This document shows, piece by piece, positions 38,901-53,500 of a stretch of 64,000 nt of DNA. The notes beneath the pieces are model-generated. The model ran no database searches, was not told where the DNA came from, and saw only the letters and a program-made list of their open reading frames with translations. The DNA is from Auanema rhodensis (taxonomy: Eukaryota > Nematoda > Chromadorea > Rhabditida > Rhabditidae): contig OZ059900.1 of the NCBI GenBank assembly GCA_964057225.1, positions 24,195,638 to 24,259,637 of the forward strand, given 5' to 3'. Made by a program: the position numbers and the translations under genes. How positions within the stretch are numbered: position 1 is the first letter of the stretch; each line of letters opens with the position of its first letter.

Positions 38901-40829
38901 CACGACAAAAAAACAGGGGTTAGAAAATTAAGGAAATTAGCATATTCTGAGGGCACGCCCCTTATGGCTAATATTGATTAAATCGATTTTTGTTCATATG
39001 AGTCGTCAAATGCAATTAATTTCAGCGTGTTACATACTAAAATGAAGCATTTTACATGCTGAACACTAAAAAAATATAAAAACACAGTATTTCCCATGAG
39101 AAATATTTTATTATGCTGGAAAACGAGTTTTTGGAAATTTCGCTGTAAACAAGGTTTTGACTTACGATTTCATGTGTTCAAACTCATGCAATGTCAATGA
39201 AACCTAGCTCAAAATTGTTCCTACAACGTCTAGTTCCACTTTCACGACAAAAAAACAGGGGTTAGAAAATTAAGGAAATTAGCATATTCTGAGGGCACGC
39301 CCTTTATGGCTAATATTGATTAAATCGATTTTTGTTCATATGAGTCGTCAAATGCAACGAATTTCAGCGTGTTACATACTAAAATGAAACATTTTACATG
39401 CTGAACACTATAAAAATACAAAAACACAGTATTTCCCATGAGAAATATTTTATTATGCTGGAAAACCAGTTTTTGGAAATTTCGCTGTAAACAAGGTTTT
39501 GACTTACGATTTCATGTGTTCAAACTCATGCAATGTCAATAAAACCTAGCTCAAAATTGTTCGTACAACGTCTAGTTCCACTTTCACGACAAAAAACAGG
39601 GGTTAGAAAATTAAGGAAATTAGCATATTCTGAGGGCACGCCCCTTATGGCTAATATTGATTAAATCGATTTTTGTTCATATGAGTCGTCAAATGCAACG
39701 AATTTCAGCGTGTTACATACTAAAATGAAGCATTTTACATGCTGAACACTAGAAAAATACAAAAACACAGTATTTCTCATGAGAAATATTTTATTATGCT
39801 GGAAAACCAGTTTTTGGAAATTTCGCTGTAAACAAGGTTTTGACTTACGATTTCATGTGTTCAAACTCATGCAATGTCAATAAAACCTAGCTCAAAATTG
39901 TTCGTACAACGTCTAGTTCCACTTTCACGACAAAAAAACAGGGGTTAGAAAATTAAGGAAATTAGCATATTCTGAGGGCACGCCCCTTATGGCTAATATT
40001 GATTAAATCGATTTTTGTTCATATGAGTCGTCAAATGCAACGAATTTCAGCGTGTTACATACTAAAATGAAGCATTTTACATGCTGAACACTATAAAAAT
40101 ACAAAAACACAGTATTTCCCATGAGAAATATTTTATTATGCTGGAAAACCAGTTTTTGGAAATTTCGCTGTAAACAAGGTTTTGACTTACGATTTCATGT
40201 GTTCAAACTCATGCAATGTCAATGAAACCTAGCTCAAAATTGTTCCTACAACGTCTAGTTCCACTTTCACGACAAAAAACAGGGGTTAGAAAATTAAGGA
40301 AATTAGCATATTCTGAGGGCACGCCCCTTATGGCTAATATTGATTAAATCGATTTTTGTTCATATGAGTCGTCAAATGCAACGAATTTCAGCGTGTTACA
40401 TACTAAAATGAAGCATTTTACATGCTGAACACTAGAAAAATACAAAAACACAGTATTTCTCATGAGAAATATTTTATTATGCTGGAAAACCAGTTTTTGG
40501 AAATTTCGCTGTAAACAAGGTTTTGACTTACGATTTCATGTGTTCAAACTCATGCAATGTCAATAAAACCTAGCTCAAAATTGTTCGTACAACGTCTAGT
40601 TCCACTTTCACGACAAAAAACAGGGGTTAGAAAATTAAGGAAATTAGCATATTCTGAGGGCACGCCCCTTATGGCTAATATTGATTAAATCGATTTTTGT
40701 TCATATGAGTCGTCAAATGCAACGAATTTCAGCGTGTTACATACTAAAATGAAGCATTTTACATGCTGAACACTAGAAAAATACAAAAACACAGTATTTC
40801 CCATGAGAAATATTTTATTATGCTGGAAA
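26998..40829 (+). repeat. Large duplicated higher-order block with a 7-monomer indel
   Basis: Copy 1 starts at 26998: A/E hybrid, F, G, H, A, B, then F, F, F, G, H, A, B (29050-31443), then 31444 H, 31786 A, 32128 G, 32470 H, 32812 A, 33154 B, 33496 C, 33838 D, 34179 C (341 bp), 34520 C, 34862 E, 35204 D. Copy 2 starts at 35545: A/E hybrid, F, G, H, A, B, then directly 37597 H, 37939 A, 38281 G, 38623 H, 38965 A, 39307 B/C hybrid (341 bp), 39648 C, 39990 D, 40331 C (341 bp), 40672 partial E. Linking markers are the A/E hybrid (TT at 52-53 with C at 287) and ACTAAAAAACTAC near 31888 and 38041. The offset is 8547 bp before the indel and 6153 after it, a difference of exactly 7 x 342. Confidence 0.8.
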
Positions 40830-40830
40830 T
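40829..40830. other. Major forward-to-reverse switch point
   Basis: The forward monomer (start 40672) stops at position 158 after GCTGGAAA. The next base begins a reverse monomer at position 83, reading TTTCATTTTAG; the first T fits the B-type variant at position 83. There is no filler and no clear microhomology. It joins about 31 kb of forward DNA to at least 23 kb of reverse DNA and has no copy in this window. Confidence 0.93.
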
Positions 40831-43399
40831 TTCATTTTAGTATGTAACACGCTGAAATTCGTTGCATTTGACGACTCATATGAACAAAAATCGATTTAAT
40901 CAATATTAGCCATAAGGGGCGTGCCCTCAGAATATGCTAATTTCCTTAATTTTCTAACCCCTGTTTTGTTGTCGTGAAAGTGGAACTAGACGTTGTAGGA
41001 ACAATTTTGAGCTAGGTTTCATTGACATTGCATGAGTTTGAACACATGAAATCGTAAGTCAAAACCTTGTTTACAGCGAAATTTCCAAAAACTGGTTTTC
41101 CAGCATAATAAAATATTTCTCATGGGAAATACTGTGTTTTTGTATTTTTCTAGTGTTCAGCATGTAAAATGCTTCATTTTAGTATGTAACACGCTGAAAT
41201 TCGTTGCATTTGACGACTCATATGAACAAAAATCGATTTAATCAATATTAGCCATAAGGGGCGTGCCCTCAGAATATGCTAATTTCCTTAATTTTCTAAC
41301 CCCTGTTTTTTGTCGTGAAAGTGGAACTAGACGTTGTAGGAACAATTTTGAGCTAGGTTTCATTGACATTGCATGAGTTTGAACACATGAAATCGTAAGT
41401 CAAAACCTTGTTTACAGCGAAATTTCCAAAAACTGGTTTTCCAGCATAATAAAATATTTCTCATGGGAAATACTGTGTTTTTGTATTTTTATAGTGTTCA
41501 GCATGTAAAATGCTTCATTTTAGTATGTAACACGCTGAAATTCGTTGCATTTGACGACTCATATGAACAAAAATCGATTTAATCAATATTAGCCATAAGG
41601 GGCGTGCCCTCAGAATATGCTAATTTCCTTAATTTTCTAACCCCTGTTTTTTTGTCGTGAAAGTGGAACTAGACGTTGTACGAACAATTTTGAGCTAGGT
41701 TTTATTGACATTGCATGAGTTTGAACACATGAAATCGTAAGTCAAAACCTTGTTTACAGCGAAATTTCCAAAAACTGGTTTTCCAGCATAATAAAATATT
41801 TCTCATGGGAAATACTGTGTTTTTGTATTTTTCTAGTGTTCAGCATGTGAAATGCTTCATTTTAGTATGTAACACGCTGAAATTCGTTGCATTTGACGAC
41901 TCATATGAACAAAAATCGATTTAATCAATATTAGCCATAAGGGGCGTGCCCTCAGAATATGCTAATTTCCTTAATTTTCTAACCCCTGTTTTTTTGTCGT
42001 GAAAGTGGAACTAGACGTTGTACGAACAATTTTGAGCTAGGTTTCATTGACATTGCATGAGTTTGAACACATGAAATCGTAAGTCAAAACCTTGTTTACA
42101 GCGAAATTTCCAAAAACTGGTTTTCCAGCATAATAAAATATTTCTCATGGGAAATACTGTGTTTTTGTATTTTTATAGTGTTCAGCATGTAAAATGCTTC
42201 ATTTTAGTATGTAACACGCTGAAATTCGTTGCATTTGACGACTCATATGAACAAAAATCGATTTAATCAATATTAGCCATAAGGGGCGTGCCCTCAGAAT
42301 ATGCTAATTTCCTTAATTTTCTAACCCCTGTTTTTTTGTCGTGAAAGTGGAACTAGACGTTGTACGAACAATTTTGAGCTAGGTTTTATTGACATTGCAT
42401 GAGTTTGAACACATGAAATCGTAAGTCAAAACCTTGTTTACAGCGAAATTTCCAAAAACTGGTTTTCCAGCATAATAAAATATTTCTCATTAGAAATACT
42501 GTGTTTTTGTATTTTTCTAGTGTTCAGCATGTAAAATGCTTCATTTTAGTATGTAACACGCTGAAATTCGTTGCATTTGACGACTCATATGAACAAAAAT
42601 CGATTTAATCAATATTAGCCATAAGGGGCGTGCCCTCAGAATATGCTAATTTCCTTAATTTTCTAACCCCTGTTTTTTTGTCGTGAAAGTGGAACTAGAC
42701 GTTGTACGAACAATTTTGAGCTAGGTTTCATTGACATTGCATGAGTTTGAACACATGAAATCGTAAGTCAAAACCTTGTTTACAGCGAAATTTCCAAAAA
42801 CTGGTTTTCCAGCATAATAAAATATTTCTCATGGGAAATACTGTGTTTTTGTATTTTTCTAGTGTTCAGCATGTGAAATGCTTCATTTTAGTATGTAACA
42901 CGCTGAAATTCGTTGCATTTGACGACTCATATGAACAAAAATCGATTTAATCAATATTAGCCATAAGGGGCGTGCCCTCAGAATATGCTAATTTCCTTAA
43001 TTTTCTAACCCCTGTTTTGTTGTCGTGAAAGTGGAACTAGACGTTGTAGGAACAATTTTGAGCTAGGTTTCATTGACATTGCATGAGTTTGAACACATGA
43101 AATCGTAAGTCAAAACCTTGTTTACAGCGAAATTTCCAAAAACTGGTTTTCCAGCATAATAAAATATTTCTCATGGGAAATACTGTGTTTTTGTATTTTT
43201 ATAGTGTTCAGCATGTAAAATGTTTCATTTTAGTATGTAACACGCTGAAATTCGTTGCATTTGACGACTCATATGAACAAAAATCGATTTAATCAATATA
43301 AGCCATAAAGGGCGTGCCCTCAGAATCTGCTAATTTCCTTAATTTTCTAACCCCTGTTTTTTTGTCGTGAAAGTGGAACTAGACGTTGTAGGAACAATT
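40830..43399 (-). repeat. Reverse monomers beside the switch, central-array types
   Basis: Moving right from the switch, monomers resemble E (TTTTGTTGTCG, TAGGAAC), D (six-T run near 41308, TATAGTG), G (GGTTTTATTG, GTGAAATGC), a B/D-like form, C-like (GGTTTTATTG, with private CTCATTAG near 42487) and H. On the minus strand the D-then-E order of the forward 8-mer is preserved at the switch, while the rest is shuffled. This part is more like the central array than the DNA further right. Confidence 0.72.
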
Positions 43400-46300
43400 T
43401 TGAGCTAGATTTCATTGACATTGCATGAGTTTGAACACATGAAATCGTAAGTCAAAACCTTGTTTACAGCGAAATTTCCAAAAACTCGTTTTCCAGCATA
43501 ATAAAATATTTCTCATGGGAAATACTGTGTTTTTGTATTTTTTTAGTGTTCAGCATGTAAAATGCTTCATTTTAGTATGTAACACGCTGAAATTCGTTGC
43601 ATTTGACGACTCATATGAACAAAAATCGATTTAATCAATATTAGCCATAAGGGGCGTGCCCTCAGAATATGCTAATTTCCTTAATTTTCTAACCCCTGTT
43701 TTTTTGTCGTGAAAGTGGAACTAGACGTTGTACGAACAATTTTGAGCTAGGTTTCATGGACATTGCATGAGTTTGAACACATGAAATCGTAAGTCAAAAC
43801 CTTGTTTACAGCGAAATTTCCAAAAACTGGTTTTCCAGCATAATAAAATATTTCTCATGGGAAATACTGTGTTTTTGTATTTTTATAGTGTTCAGCATGT
43901 AAAATGTTTCATTTTAGTATGTAACACGCTGAAATTCGTTGCATTTGACGACTCATATGAACAAAAATCGATTTAATCAATATAAGCCATAAAGGGCGTG
44001 CCCTCAGAATCTGCTAATTTCCTTAATTTTCTAACCCCTGTTTTTTTGTCGTGAAAGTGGAACTAGACGTTGTAGGAACAATTTTGAGCTAGATTTCATT
44101 GACATTGCATGAGTTTGAACACATGAAATCGTAAGTCAAAACCTTGTTTACAGCGAAATTTCCAAAAACTCGTTTTCCAGCATAATAAAATATTTCTCAT
44201 GAGAAATACTGTGTTTTTGTATTTTTCTAGTGTTCAGCATGTGAAATGCTTCATTTTAGTATGTAACACGCTGAAATTCGTTGCATTTGACGACTCATAT
44301 GAACAAAAATCGATTTAATCAATATTAGCCATAAGGGGCGTGCCCTCAGAATCTGCTAATTTCCTTAATTTTCTAACCCCTGTTTTTTTGTCGTGAAAGT
44401 GGAACTAGACGTTGTAGGAACAATTTTGAGCTAGATTTCATTGACATTGCATGAGTTTGAACACATGAAATCGTAAGTCAAAACCTTGTTTACAGCGAAA
44501 TTTCCAAAAACTCGTTTTCCAGCATAATAAAATATTTCTCATGGGAAATACTGTGTTTTTGTATTTTTTTAGTGTTCAGCATGTAAAATGCTTCATTTTA
44601 GTATGTAACACGCTGAAATTCGTTGCATTTGACGACTCATATGAACAAAAATCGATTTAATCAATATTAGCCATAAGGGGCGTGCCCTCAGAATATGCTA
44701 ATTTCCTTAATTTTCTAACCCCTGTTTTTTTGTCGTGAAAGTGGAACTAGACGTTGTACGAACAATTTTGAGCTAGGTTTCATGGACATTGCATGAGTTT
44801 GAACACATGAAATCGTAAGTCAAAACCTTGTTTACAGCGAAATTTCCAAAAACTGGTTTTCCAGCATAATAAAATATTTCTCATGGGAAATACTGTGTTT
44901 TTGTATTTTTATAGTGTTCAGCATGTAAAATGTTTCATTTTAGTATGTAACACGCTGAAATTCGTTGCATTTGACGACTCATATGAACAAAAATCGATTT
45001 AATCAATATAAGCCATAAAGGGCGTGCCCTCAGAATCTGCTAATTTCCTTAATTTTCTAACCCCTGTTTTTTTGTCGTGAAAGTGGAACTAGACGTTGTA
45101 GGAACAATTTTGAGCTAGATTTCATTGACATTGCATGAGTTTGAACACATGAAATCGTAAGTCAAAACCTTGTTTACAGCGAAATTTCCAAAAACTCGTT
45201 TTCCAGCATAATAAAATATTTCTCATGAGAAATACTGTGTTTTTGTATTTTTCTAGTGTTCAGCATGTGAAATGCTTCATTTTAGTATGTAACACGCTGA
45301 AATTCGTTGCATTTGACGACTCATATGAACAAAAATCGATTTAATCAATATTAGCCATAAGGGGCGTGCCCTCAGAATATGCTAATTTCCTTAATTTTCT
45401 AACCCCTGTTTTTTTGTCGTGAAAGTGGAACTAGACGTTGTAGGAACAATTTTGAGCTAGGTTTCATTGACATTGCATGAGTTTGAACACATGAAATCGT
45501 AAGTCAAAACCTTGTTTACAGCGAAATTTCCAAAAACTGGTTTTCCAGCATAATAAAATATTTCTCATGGGAAATACTGTGTTTTTGTATTTTTATAGTG
45601 TTCAGCATGTAAAATGTTTCATTTTAGTATGTAACACGCTGAAATTCGTTGCATTTGACGACTCATATGAACAAAAATCGATTTAATCAATATAAGCCAT
45701 AAAGGGCGTGCCCTCAGAATCTGCTAATTTCCTCAATTTTCTAACCCCTGTTTTTTTGTCGTGAAAGTGGAACTAGACGTTGTAGGAACAATTTTGAGCT
45801 AGATTTCATTGACATTGCATGAGTTTGAACACATGAAATCGTAAGTCAAAACCTTGTTTACAGCGAAATTTCCAAAAACTCGTTTTCCAGCATAATAAAA
45901 TATTTCTCATGGGAAATACTGTGTTTTTGTATTTTTATAGTGTTCAGCATGTAAAATGTTTCATTTTAGTATGTAACACGCTGAAATTCGTTGCATTTGA
46001 CGACTCATATGAACAAAAATCGATTTAATCAATATAAGCCATAAAGGGCGTGCCCTCAGAATCTGCTAATTTCCTTAATTTTCTAACCCCTGTTTTTTTG
46101 TCGTGAAAGTGGAACTAGACGTTGTAGGAACAATTTTGAGCTAGATTTCATTGACATTGCATGAGTTTGAACACATGAAATCGTAAGTCAAAACCTTGTT
46201 TACAGCGAAATTTCCAAAAACTCGTTTTCCAGCATAATAAAATATTTCTCATGAGAAATACTGTGTTTTTGTATTTTTCTAGTGTTCAGCATGTGAAATG

Positions 46301-46999
46301 CTTCATTTTAGTATGTAACACGCTGAAATTCGTTGCATTTGACGACTCATATGAACAAAAATCGATTTAATCAATATTAGCCATAAGGGGCGTGCCCTCA
46401 GAATATGCTAATTTCCTTAATTTTCTAACCCCTGTTTTTTTGTCGTGAAAGTGGAACTAGACGTTGTAGGAACAATTTTGAGCTAGGTTTCATTGACATT
46501 GCATGAGTTTGAACACATGAAATCGTAAGTCAAAACCTTGTTTACAGCGAAATTTCCAAAAACTGGTTTTCCAGCATAATAAAATATTTCTCATGGGAAA
46601 TACTGTGTTTTTGTATTTTTATAGTGTTCAGCATGTAAAATGTTTCATTTTAGTATGTAACACGCTGAAATTCGTTGCATTTGACGACTCATATGAACAA
46701 AAATCGATTTAATCAATATAAGCCATAAAGGGCGTGCCCTCAGAATCTGCTAATTTCCTCAATTTTCTAACCCCTGTTTTTTTGTCGTGAAAGTGGAACT
46801 AGACGTTGTAGGAACAATTTTGAGCTAGATTTCATTGACATTGCATGAGTTTGAACACATGAAATCGTAAGTCAAAACCTTGTTTACAGCGAAATTTCCA
46901 AAAACTCGTTTTCCAGCATAATAAAATATTTCTCATGGGAAATACTGTGTTTTTGTATTTTTCTAGTGTTCAGCATGTGAAATGCTTCATTTTAGTATG
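43400..46999 (-). repeat. 3-monomer higher-order repeat (1026 bp) block
   Basis: Rare markers recur at 1026 bp: CATGGACATT (43755 and 44781), AACTCG followed by CTCATGAGAAATACTG (near 44170, 45195 and 46222), and CCTCAATTTT (45731 and 46757). The repeated unit combines an A-like, a B-like and an F/H-like (GTGAAATGC) monomer. Boundaries are approximate. Confidence 0.72.
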
Positions 47000-47509
47000 T
47001 AACACGCTGAAATTCGTTGCATTTGACGACTCATATGAACAAAAATCGATTTAATCAATATTAGCCATAAGGGGCGTGCCCTCAGAATATGCTAATTTCC
47101 TTAATTTTCTAACCCCTGTTTTTTTGTCGTGAAAGTGGAACTAGACGTTGTACGAACAATTTTGAGCTAGGTTTCATTGACATTGCATGAGTTTGAACAC
47201 ATGAAATCGTAAGTCAAAACCTTGTTTACAGCGAAATTTCCAAAAACTGGTTTTCCAGCATAATAAAATATTTCTCATGGGAAATACTGTGTTTTTGTAT
47301 TTTTATAGTGTTCAGCATGTAAAATGTTTCATTTTAGTATGTAACACGCTGAAATTCGTTGCATTTGACGACTCATATGAACAAAAATCGATTTAATCAA
47401 TATAAGCCATAAAGGGCGTGCCCTCAGAATCTGCTAATTTCCTTAATTTTCTAACCCCTGTTTTTTTGTCGTGAAAGTGGAACTAGACGTTGTAGGAACA
47501 ATTTTGAGC

Positions 47510-50500
47510 TAGGTTTCATTGACATTGCATGAGTTTGAACACATGAAATCGTAAGTCAAAACCTTGTTTACAGCGAAATTTCCAAAAACTCGTTTTCCAG
47601 CATAATAAAATATTTCTCATGGGAAATACTGTGTTTTTGTATTTTTTTAGTGTTCAGCATGTAAAATGCTTCATTTTAGTATGTGACACGCTGAAATTAA
47701 TTGCATTTGACGACTCATATGAACAAAAATCGATTTAATCAATATTAGCCATAAGGGGCGTGCCCTCAGAATATGCTAATTTCCTCAATTTTCTAACCCC
47801 TGTTTTTTTGTCGTGAAAGTGGAACTAGACGTTGTACGAACAATTTTGAGCTAGGTTTCATTGACATTGCATGAGTTTGAACACATGAAATCGTAAGTCA
47901 AAACCTTGTTTACAGCGAAATTTCCAAAAACTGGTTTTCCAGCATAATAAAATATTTCTCATGGGAAATACTGTGTTTTTGTATTTTTCTAGTGTTCAGC
48001 ATGTGAAATGCTTCATTTTAGTATGTAACACGCTGAAATTCGTTGCATTTGACGACTCATATGAACAAAAATCGATTTAATCAATATTAGCCATAAGGGG
48101 CGTGCCCTCAGAATATGCTAATTTCCTTAATTTTCTAACCCCTGTTTTTTTGTCGTGAAAGTGGAACTAGACGTTGTACGAACAATTTTGAGCTAGGTTT
48201 CATTGACATTGCATGAGTTTGAACACATGAAATCGTAAGTCAAAACCTTGTTTACAGCGAAATTTCCAAAAACTCGTTTTCCAGCATAATAAAATATTTC
48301 TCATGGGAAATACTGTGTTTTTGTATTTTTATAGTGTTCAGCATGTAAAATGTTTCATTTTAGTATGTAACACGCTGAAATTCGTTGCATTTGACGACTC
48401 ATATGAACAAAAATCGATTTAATCAATATAAGCCATAAAGGGCGTGCCCTCAGAATCTGCTAATTTCCTTAATTTTCTAACCCCTGTTTTTTTGTCGTGA
48501 AAGTGGAACTAGACGTTGTAGGAACAATTTTTAGCTAGATTTCATTGACATTGCATGAGTTTGAACACATGAAATCGTAAGTCAAAACCTTGTTTACAGC
48601 GAAATTTCCAAAAACTCGTTTTCCAGCATAATAAAATATTTCTCATGAGAAATACTGTGTTTTTGTATTTTTCTAGTGTTCAGCATGTGAAATGCTTCAT
48701 TTTAGTATGTAACACGCTGAAATTCGTTGCATTTGACGACTCATATGAACAAAAATCGATTTAATCAATATTAGCCATAAGAGGCGTGCCCTCAGAATCT
48801 GCTAATTTCCTTAATTTTCTAACCCCTGTTTTTTTGTCGTGAAAGTGGAACTAGACGTTGTAGGAACAATTTTTAGCTAGGTTTCATTGACATTGCATGA
48901 GTTTGAACACATGAAATCGTAAGTCAAAACCTTGTTTACAGCGAAATTTCCAAAAACTGGTTTTCCAGCATAATAAAATATTTCTCATGGGAAATACTGT
49001 GTTTTTGTATTTTTCTAGTGTTCAGCATGTGAAATGCTTCATTTTAGTATGTAACACGCTGAAATTCGTTGCATTTGACGACTCATATGAACAAAAATCG
49101 ATTTAATCAATATTAGCCATAAGGGGCGTGCCCTCAGAATATGCTAATTTCCTTAATTTTCTAACCCCTGTTTTTTTGTCGTGAAAGTGGAACTAGACGT
49201 TGTACGAACAATTTTGAGCTAGGTTTCATTGACATTGCATGAGTTTGAACACATGAAATCGTAAGTCAAAACCTTGTTTACAGCGAAATTTCCAAAAACT
49301 CGTTTTCCAGCATAATAAAATATTTCTCATGGGAAATACTGTGTTTTTGTATTTTTATAGTGTTCAGCATGTAAAATGTTTCATTTTAGTATGTAACACG
49401 CTGAAATTCGTTGCATTTGACGACTCATATGAACAAAAATCGATTTAATCAATATAAGCCATAAAGGGCGTGCCCTCAGAATCTGCTAATTTCCTTAATT
49501 TTCTAACCCCTGTTTTTTTGTCGTGAAAGTGGAACTAGACGTTGTAGGAACAATTTTTAGCTAGATTTCATTGACATTGCATGAGTTTGAACACATGAAA
49601 TCGTAAGTCAAAACCTTGTTTACAGCGAAATTTCCAAAAACTCGTTTTCCAGCATAATAAAATATTTCTCATGAGAAATACTGTGTTTTTGTATTTTTCT
49701 AGTGTTCAGCATGTGAAATGCTTCATTTTAGTATGTAACACGCTGAAATTCGTTGCATTTGACGACTCATATGAACAAAAATCGATTTAATCAATATTAG
49801 CCATAAGAGGCGTGCCCTCAGAATCTGCTAATTTCCTTAATTTTCTAACCCCTGTTTTTTTGTCGTGAAAGTGGAACTAGACGTTGTAGGAACAATTTTT
49901 AGCTAGATTTCATTGACATTGCATGAGTTTGAACACATGAAATCGTAAGTCAAAACCTTGTTTACAGCGAAATTTCCAAAAACTCGTTTTCCAGCATAAT
50001 AAAATATTTCTCATGAGAAATACTGTGTTTTTGTATTTTTCTAGTGTTCAGCATGTGAAATGCTTCATTTTAGTATGTAACACGCTGAAATTCGTTGCAT
50101 TTGACGACTCATATGAACAAAAATCGATTTAATCAATATTAGCCATAAGGGGCGTGCCCTCAGAATATGCTAATTTCCTTAATTTTCTAACCCCTGTTTT
50201 TTTGTCGTGAAAGTGGAACTAGACGTTGTAGGAACAATTTTGAGCTAGGTTTCATTGACATTGCATGAGTTTGAACACATGAAATCGTAAGTCAAAACCT
50301 TGTTTACAGCGAAATTTCCAAAAACTGGTTTTCCAGCATAATAAAATATTTCTCATGGGAAATACTGTGTTTTTGTATTTTTATAGTGTTCAGCATGTAA
50401 AATGTTTCATTTTAGTATGTAACACGCTGAAATTCGTTGCATTTGACGACTCATATGAACAAAAATCGATTTAATCAATATAAGCCATAAAGGGCGTGCC

Positions 50501-53500
50501 CTCAGAATCTGCTAATTTCCTCAATTTTCTAACCCCTGTTTTTTTGTCGTGAAAGTGGAACTAGACGTTGTAGGAACAATTTTGAGCTAGATTTCATTGA
50601 CATTGCATGAGTTTGAACACATGAAATCGTAAGTCAAAACCTTGTTTACAGCGAAATTTCCAAAAACTCGTTTTCCAGCATAATAAAATATTTCTCATGG
50701 GAAATACTGTGTTTTTGTATTTTTCTAGTGTTCAGCATGTGAAATGCTTCATTTTAGTATGTAACACGCTGAAATTCGTTGCATTTGACGACTCATATGA
50801 ACAAAAATCGATTTAATCAATATTAGCCATAAGGGGCGTGCCCTCAGAATATGCTAATTTCCTTAATTTTCTAACCCCTGTTTTTTTGTCGTGAAAGTGG
50901 AACTAGACGTTGTACGAACAATTTTGAGCTAGGTTTCATTGACATTGCATGAGTTTGAACACATGAAATCGTAAGTCAAAACCTTGTTTACAGCGAAATT
51001 TCCAAAAACTCGTTTTCCAGCATAATAAAATATTTCTCATGGGAAATACTGTGTTTTTGTATTTTTTTAGTGTTCAGCATGTAAAATGCTTCATTTTAGT
51101 ATGTAACACGCTGAAATTCGTTGCATTTGACGACTCATATGAACAAAAATCGATTTAATCAATATTAGCCATAAGGGGCGTGCCCTCAGAATATGCTAAT
51201 TTCCTTAATTTTCTAACCCCTGTTTTTTTGTCGTGAAAGTGGAACTAGACGTTGTACGAACAATTTTGAGCTAGGTTTCATTGACATTGCATGAGTTTGA
51301 ACACATGAAATCGTAAGTCAAAACCTTGTTTACAGCGAAATTTCCAAAAACTCGTTTTCCAGCATAATAAAATATTTCTCATGGGAAATACTGTGTTTTT
51401 GTATTTTTTTAGTGTTCAGCATGTAAAATGCTTCATTTTAGTATGTGACACGCTGAAATTAATTGCATTTGACGACTCATATGAACAAAAATCGATTTAA
51501 TCAATATTAGCCATAAGGGGCGTGCCCTCAGAATATGCTAATTTCCTCAATTTTCTAACCCCTGTTTTTTTGTCGTGAAAGTGGAACTAGACGTTGTACG
51601 AACAATTTTGAGCTAGGTTTCATTGACATTGCATGAGTTTGAACACATGAAATCGTAAGTCAAAACCTTGTTTACAGCGAAATTTCCAAAAACTGGTTTT
51701 CCAGCATAATAAAATATTTCTCATGGGAAATACTGTGTTTTTGTATTTTTCTAGTGTTCAGCATGTGAAATGCTTCATTTTAGTATGTAACACGCTGAAA
51801 TTCGTTGCATTTGACGACTCATATGAACAAAAATCGATTTAATCAATATTAGCCATAAGGGGCGTGCCCTCAGAATATGCTAATTTCCTTAATTTTCTAA
51901 CCCCTGTTTTTTTGTCGTGAAAGTGGAACTAGACGTTGTACGAACAATTTTGAGCTAGGTTTCATTGACATTGCATGAGTTTGAACACATGAAATCGTAA
52001 GTCAAAACCTTGTTTACAGCGAAATTTCCAAAAACTCGTTTTCCAGCATAATAAAATATTTCTCATGGGAAATACTGTGTTTTTGTATTTTTATAGTGTT
52101 CAGCATGTAAAATGTTTCATTTTAGTATGTAACACGCTGAAATTCGTTGCATTTGACGACTCATATGAACAAAAATCGATTTAATCAATATAAGCCATAA
52201 AGGGCGTGCCCTCAGAATCTGCTAATTTCCTTAATTTTCTAACCCCTGTTTTTTTGTCGTGAAAGTGGAACTAGACGTTGTAGGAACAATTTTTAGCTAG
52301 ATTTCATTGACATTGCATGAGTTTGAACACATGAAATCGTAAGTCAAAACCTTGTTTACAGCGAAATTTCCAAAAACTCGTTTTCCAGCATAATAAAATA
52401 TTTCTCATGAGAAATACTGTGTTTTTGTATTTTTCTAGTGTTCAGCATGTGAAATGCTTCATTTTAGTATGTAACACGCTGAAATTCGTTGCATTTGACG
52501 ACTCATATGAACAAAAATCGATTTAATCAATATTAGCCATAAGAGGCGTGCCCTCAGAATCTGCTAATTTCCTTAATTTTCTAACCCCTGTTTTTTTGTC
52601 GTGAAAGTGGAACTAGACGTTGTAGGAACAATTTTTAGCTAGGTTTCATTGACATTGCATGAGTTTGAACACATGAAATCGTAAGTCAAAACCTTGTTTA
52701 CAGCGAAATTTCCAAAAACTGGTTTTCCAGCATAATAAAATATTTCTCATGGGAAATACTGTGTTTTTGTATTTTTCTAGTGTTCAGCATGTGAAATGCT
52801 TCATTTTAGTATGTAACACGCTGAAATTCGTTGCATTTGACGACTCATATGAACAAAAATCGATTTAATCAATATTAGCCATAAGGGGCGTGCCCTCAGA
52901 ATATGCTAATTTCCTTAATTTTCTAACCCCTGTTTTTTTGTCGTGAAAGTGGAACTAGACGTTGTACGAACAATTTTGAGCTAGGTTTCATTGACATTGC
53001 ATGAGTTTGAACACATGAAATCGTAAGTCAAAACCTTGTTTACAGCGAAATTTCCAAAAACTCGTTTTCCAGCATAATAAAATATTTCTCATGGGAAATA
53101 CTGTGTTTTTGTATTTTTATAGTGTTCAGCATGTAAAATGTTTCATTTTAGTATGTAACACGCTGAAATTCGTTGCATTTGACGACTCATATGAACAAAA
53201 ATCGATTTAATCAATATAAGCCATAAAGGGCGTGCCCTCAGAATCTGCTAATTTCCTTAATTTTCTAACCCCTGTTTTTTTGTCGTGAAAGTGGAACTAG
53301 ACGTTGTAGGAACAATTTTTAGCTAGATTTCATTGACATTGCATGAGTTTGAACACATGAAATCGTAAGTCAAAACCTTGTTTACAGCGAAATTTCCAAA
53401 AACTCGTTTTCCAGCATAATAAAATATTTCTCATGAGAAATACTGTGTTTTTGTATTTTTCTAGTGTTCAGCATGTGAAATGCTTCATTTTAGTATGTAA

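Larger units (their letters stand above)
10023..40829 (+). repeat. Central forward satellite array, about 90 monomers
   Basis: A continuous head-to-tail run. The first monomer is partial (starts at position 59 and lacks 58 bp); full monomers begin at 10249. Most are 342 bp. 341-bp forms arise by loss of one A in the A-run (type D and a few others) or one C in CGCCCC (monomers starting 21532, 22898 and 24948). Monomers fall into types: A (52-53 TT, 105 A, 161 G, 257 C, usually 339 T); B (83 A, 105 T, 257 G); C (105 G, 130 T, 235 A, 257 G); D (105 T, 257 C, 341 bp); E (89 T, 105 G, 257 C, 287 C); F (89 C, 257 C, 287 C); G (89 C, 235 A, 257 G); H (89 C, 235 G, 257 G). The run ends inside an E-like monomer at position 158. 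Confidence 0.95.

Noticed and set aside
40829-40830. Simple fold-back (hairpin read) artefact
   Set aside because: The right arm is not the reverse complement copy of the left arm: monomer order and private variants differ. A false join of two real arrays remains possible and is listed for checking.
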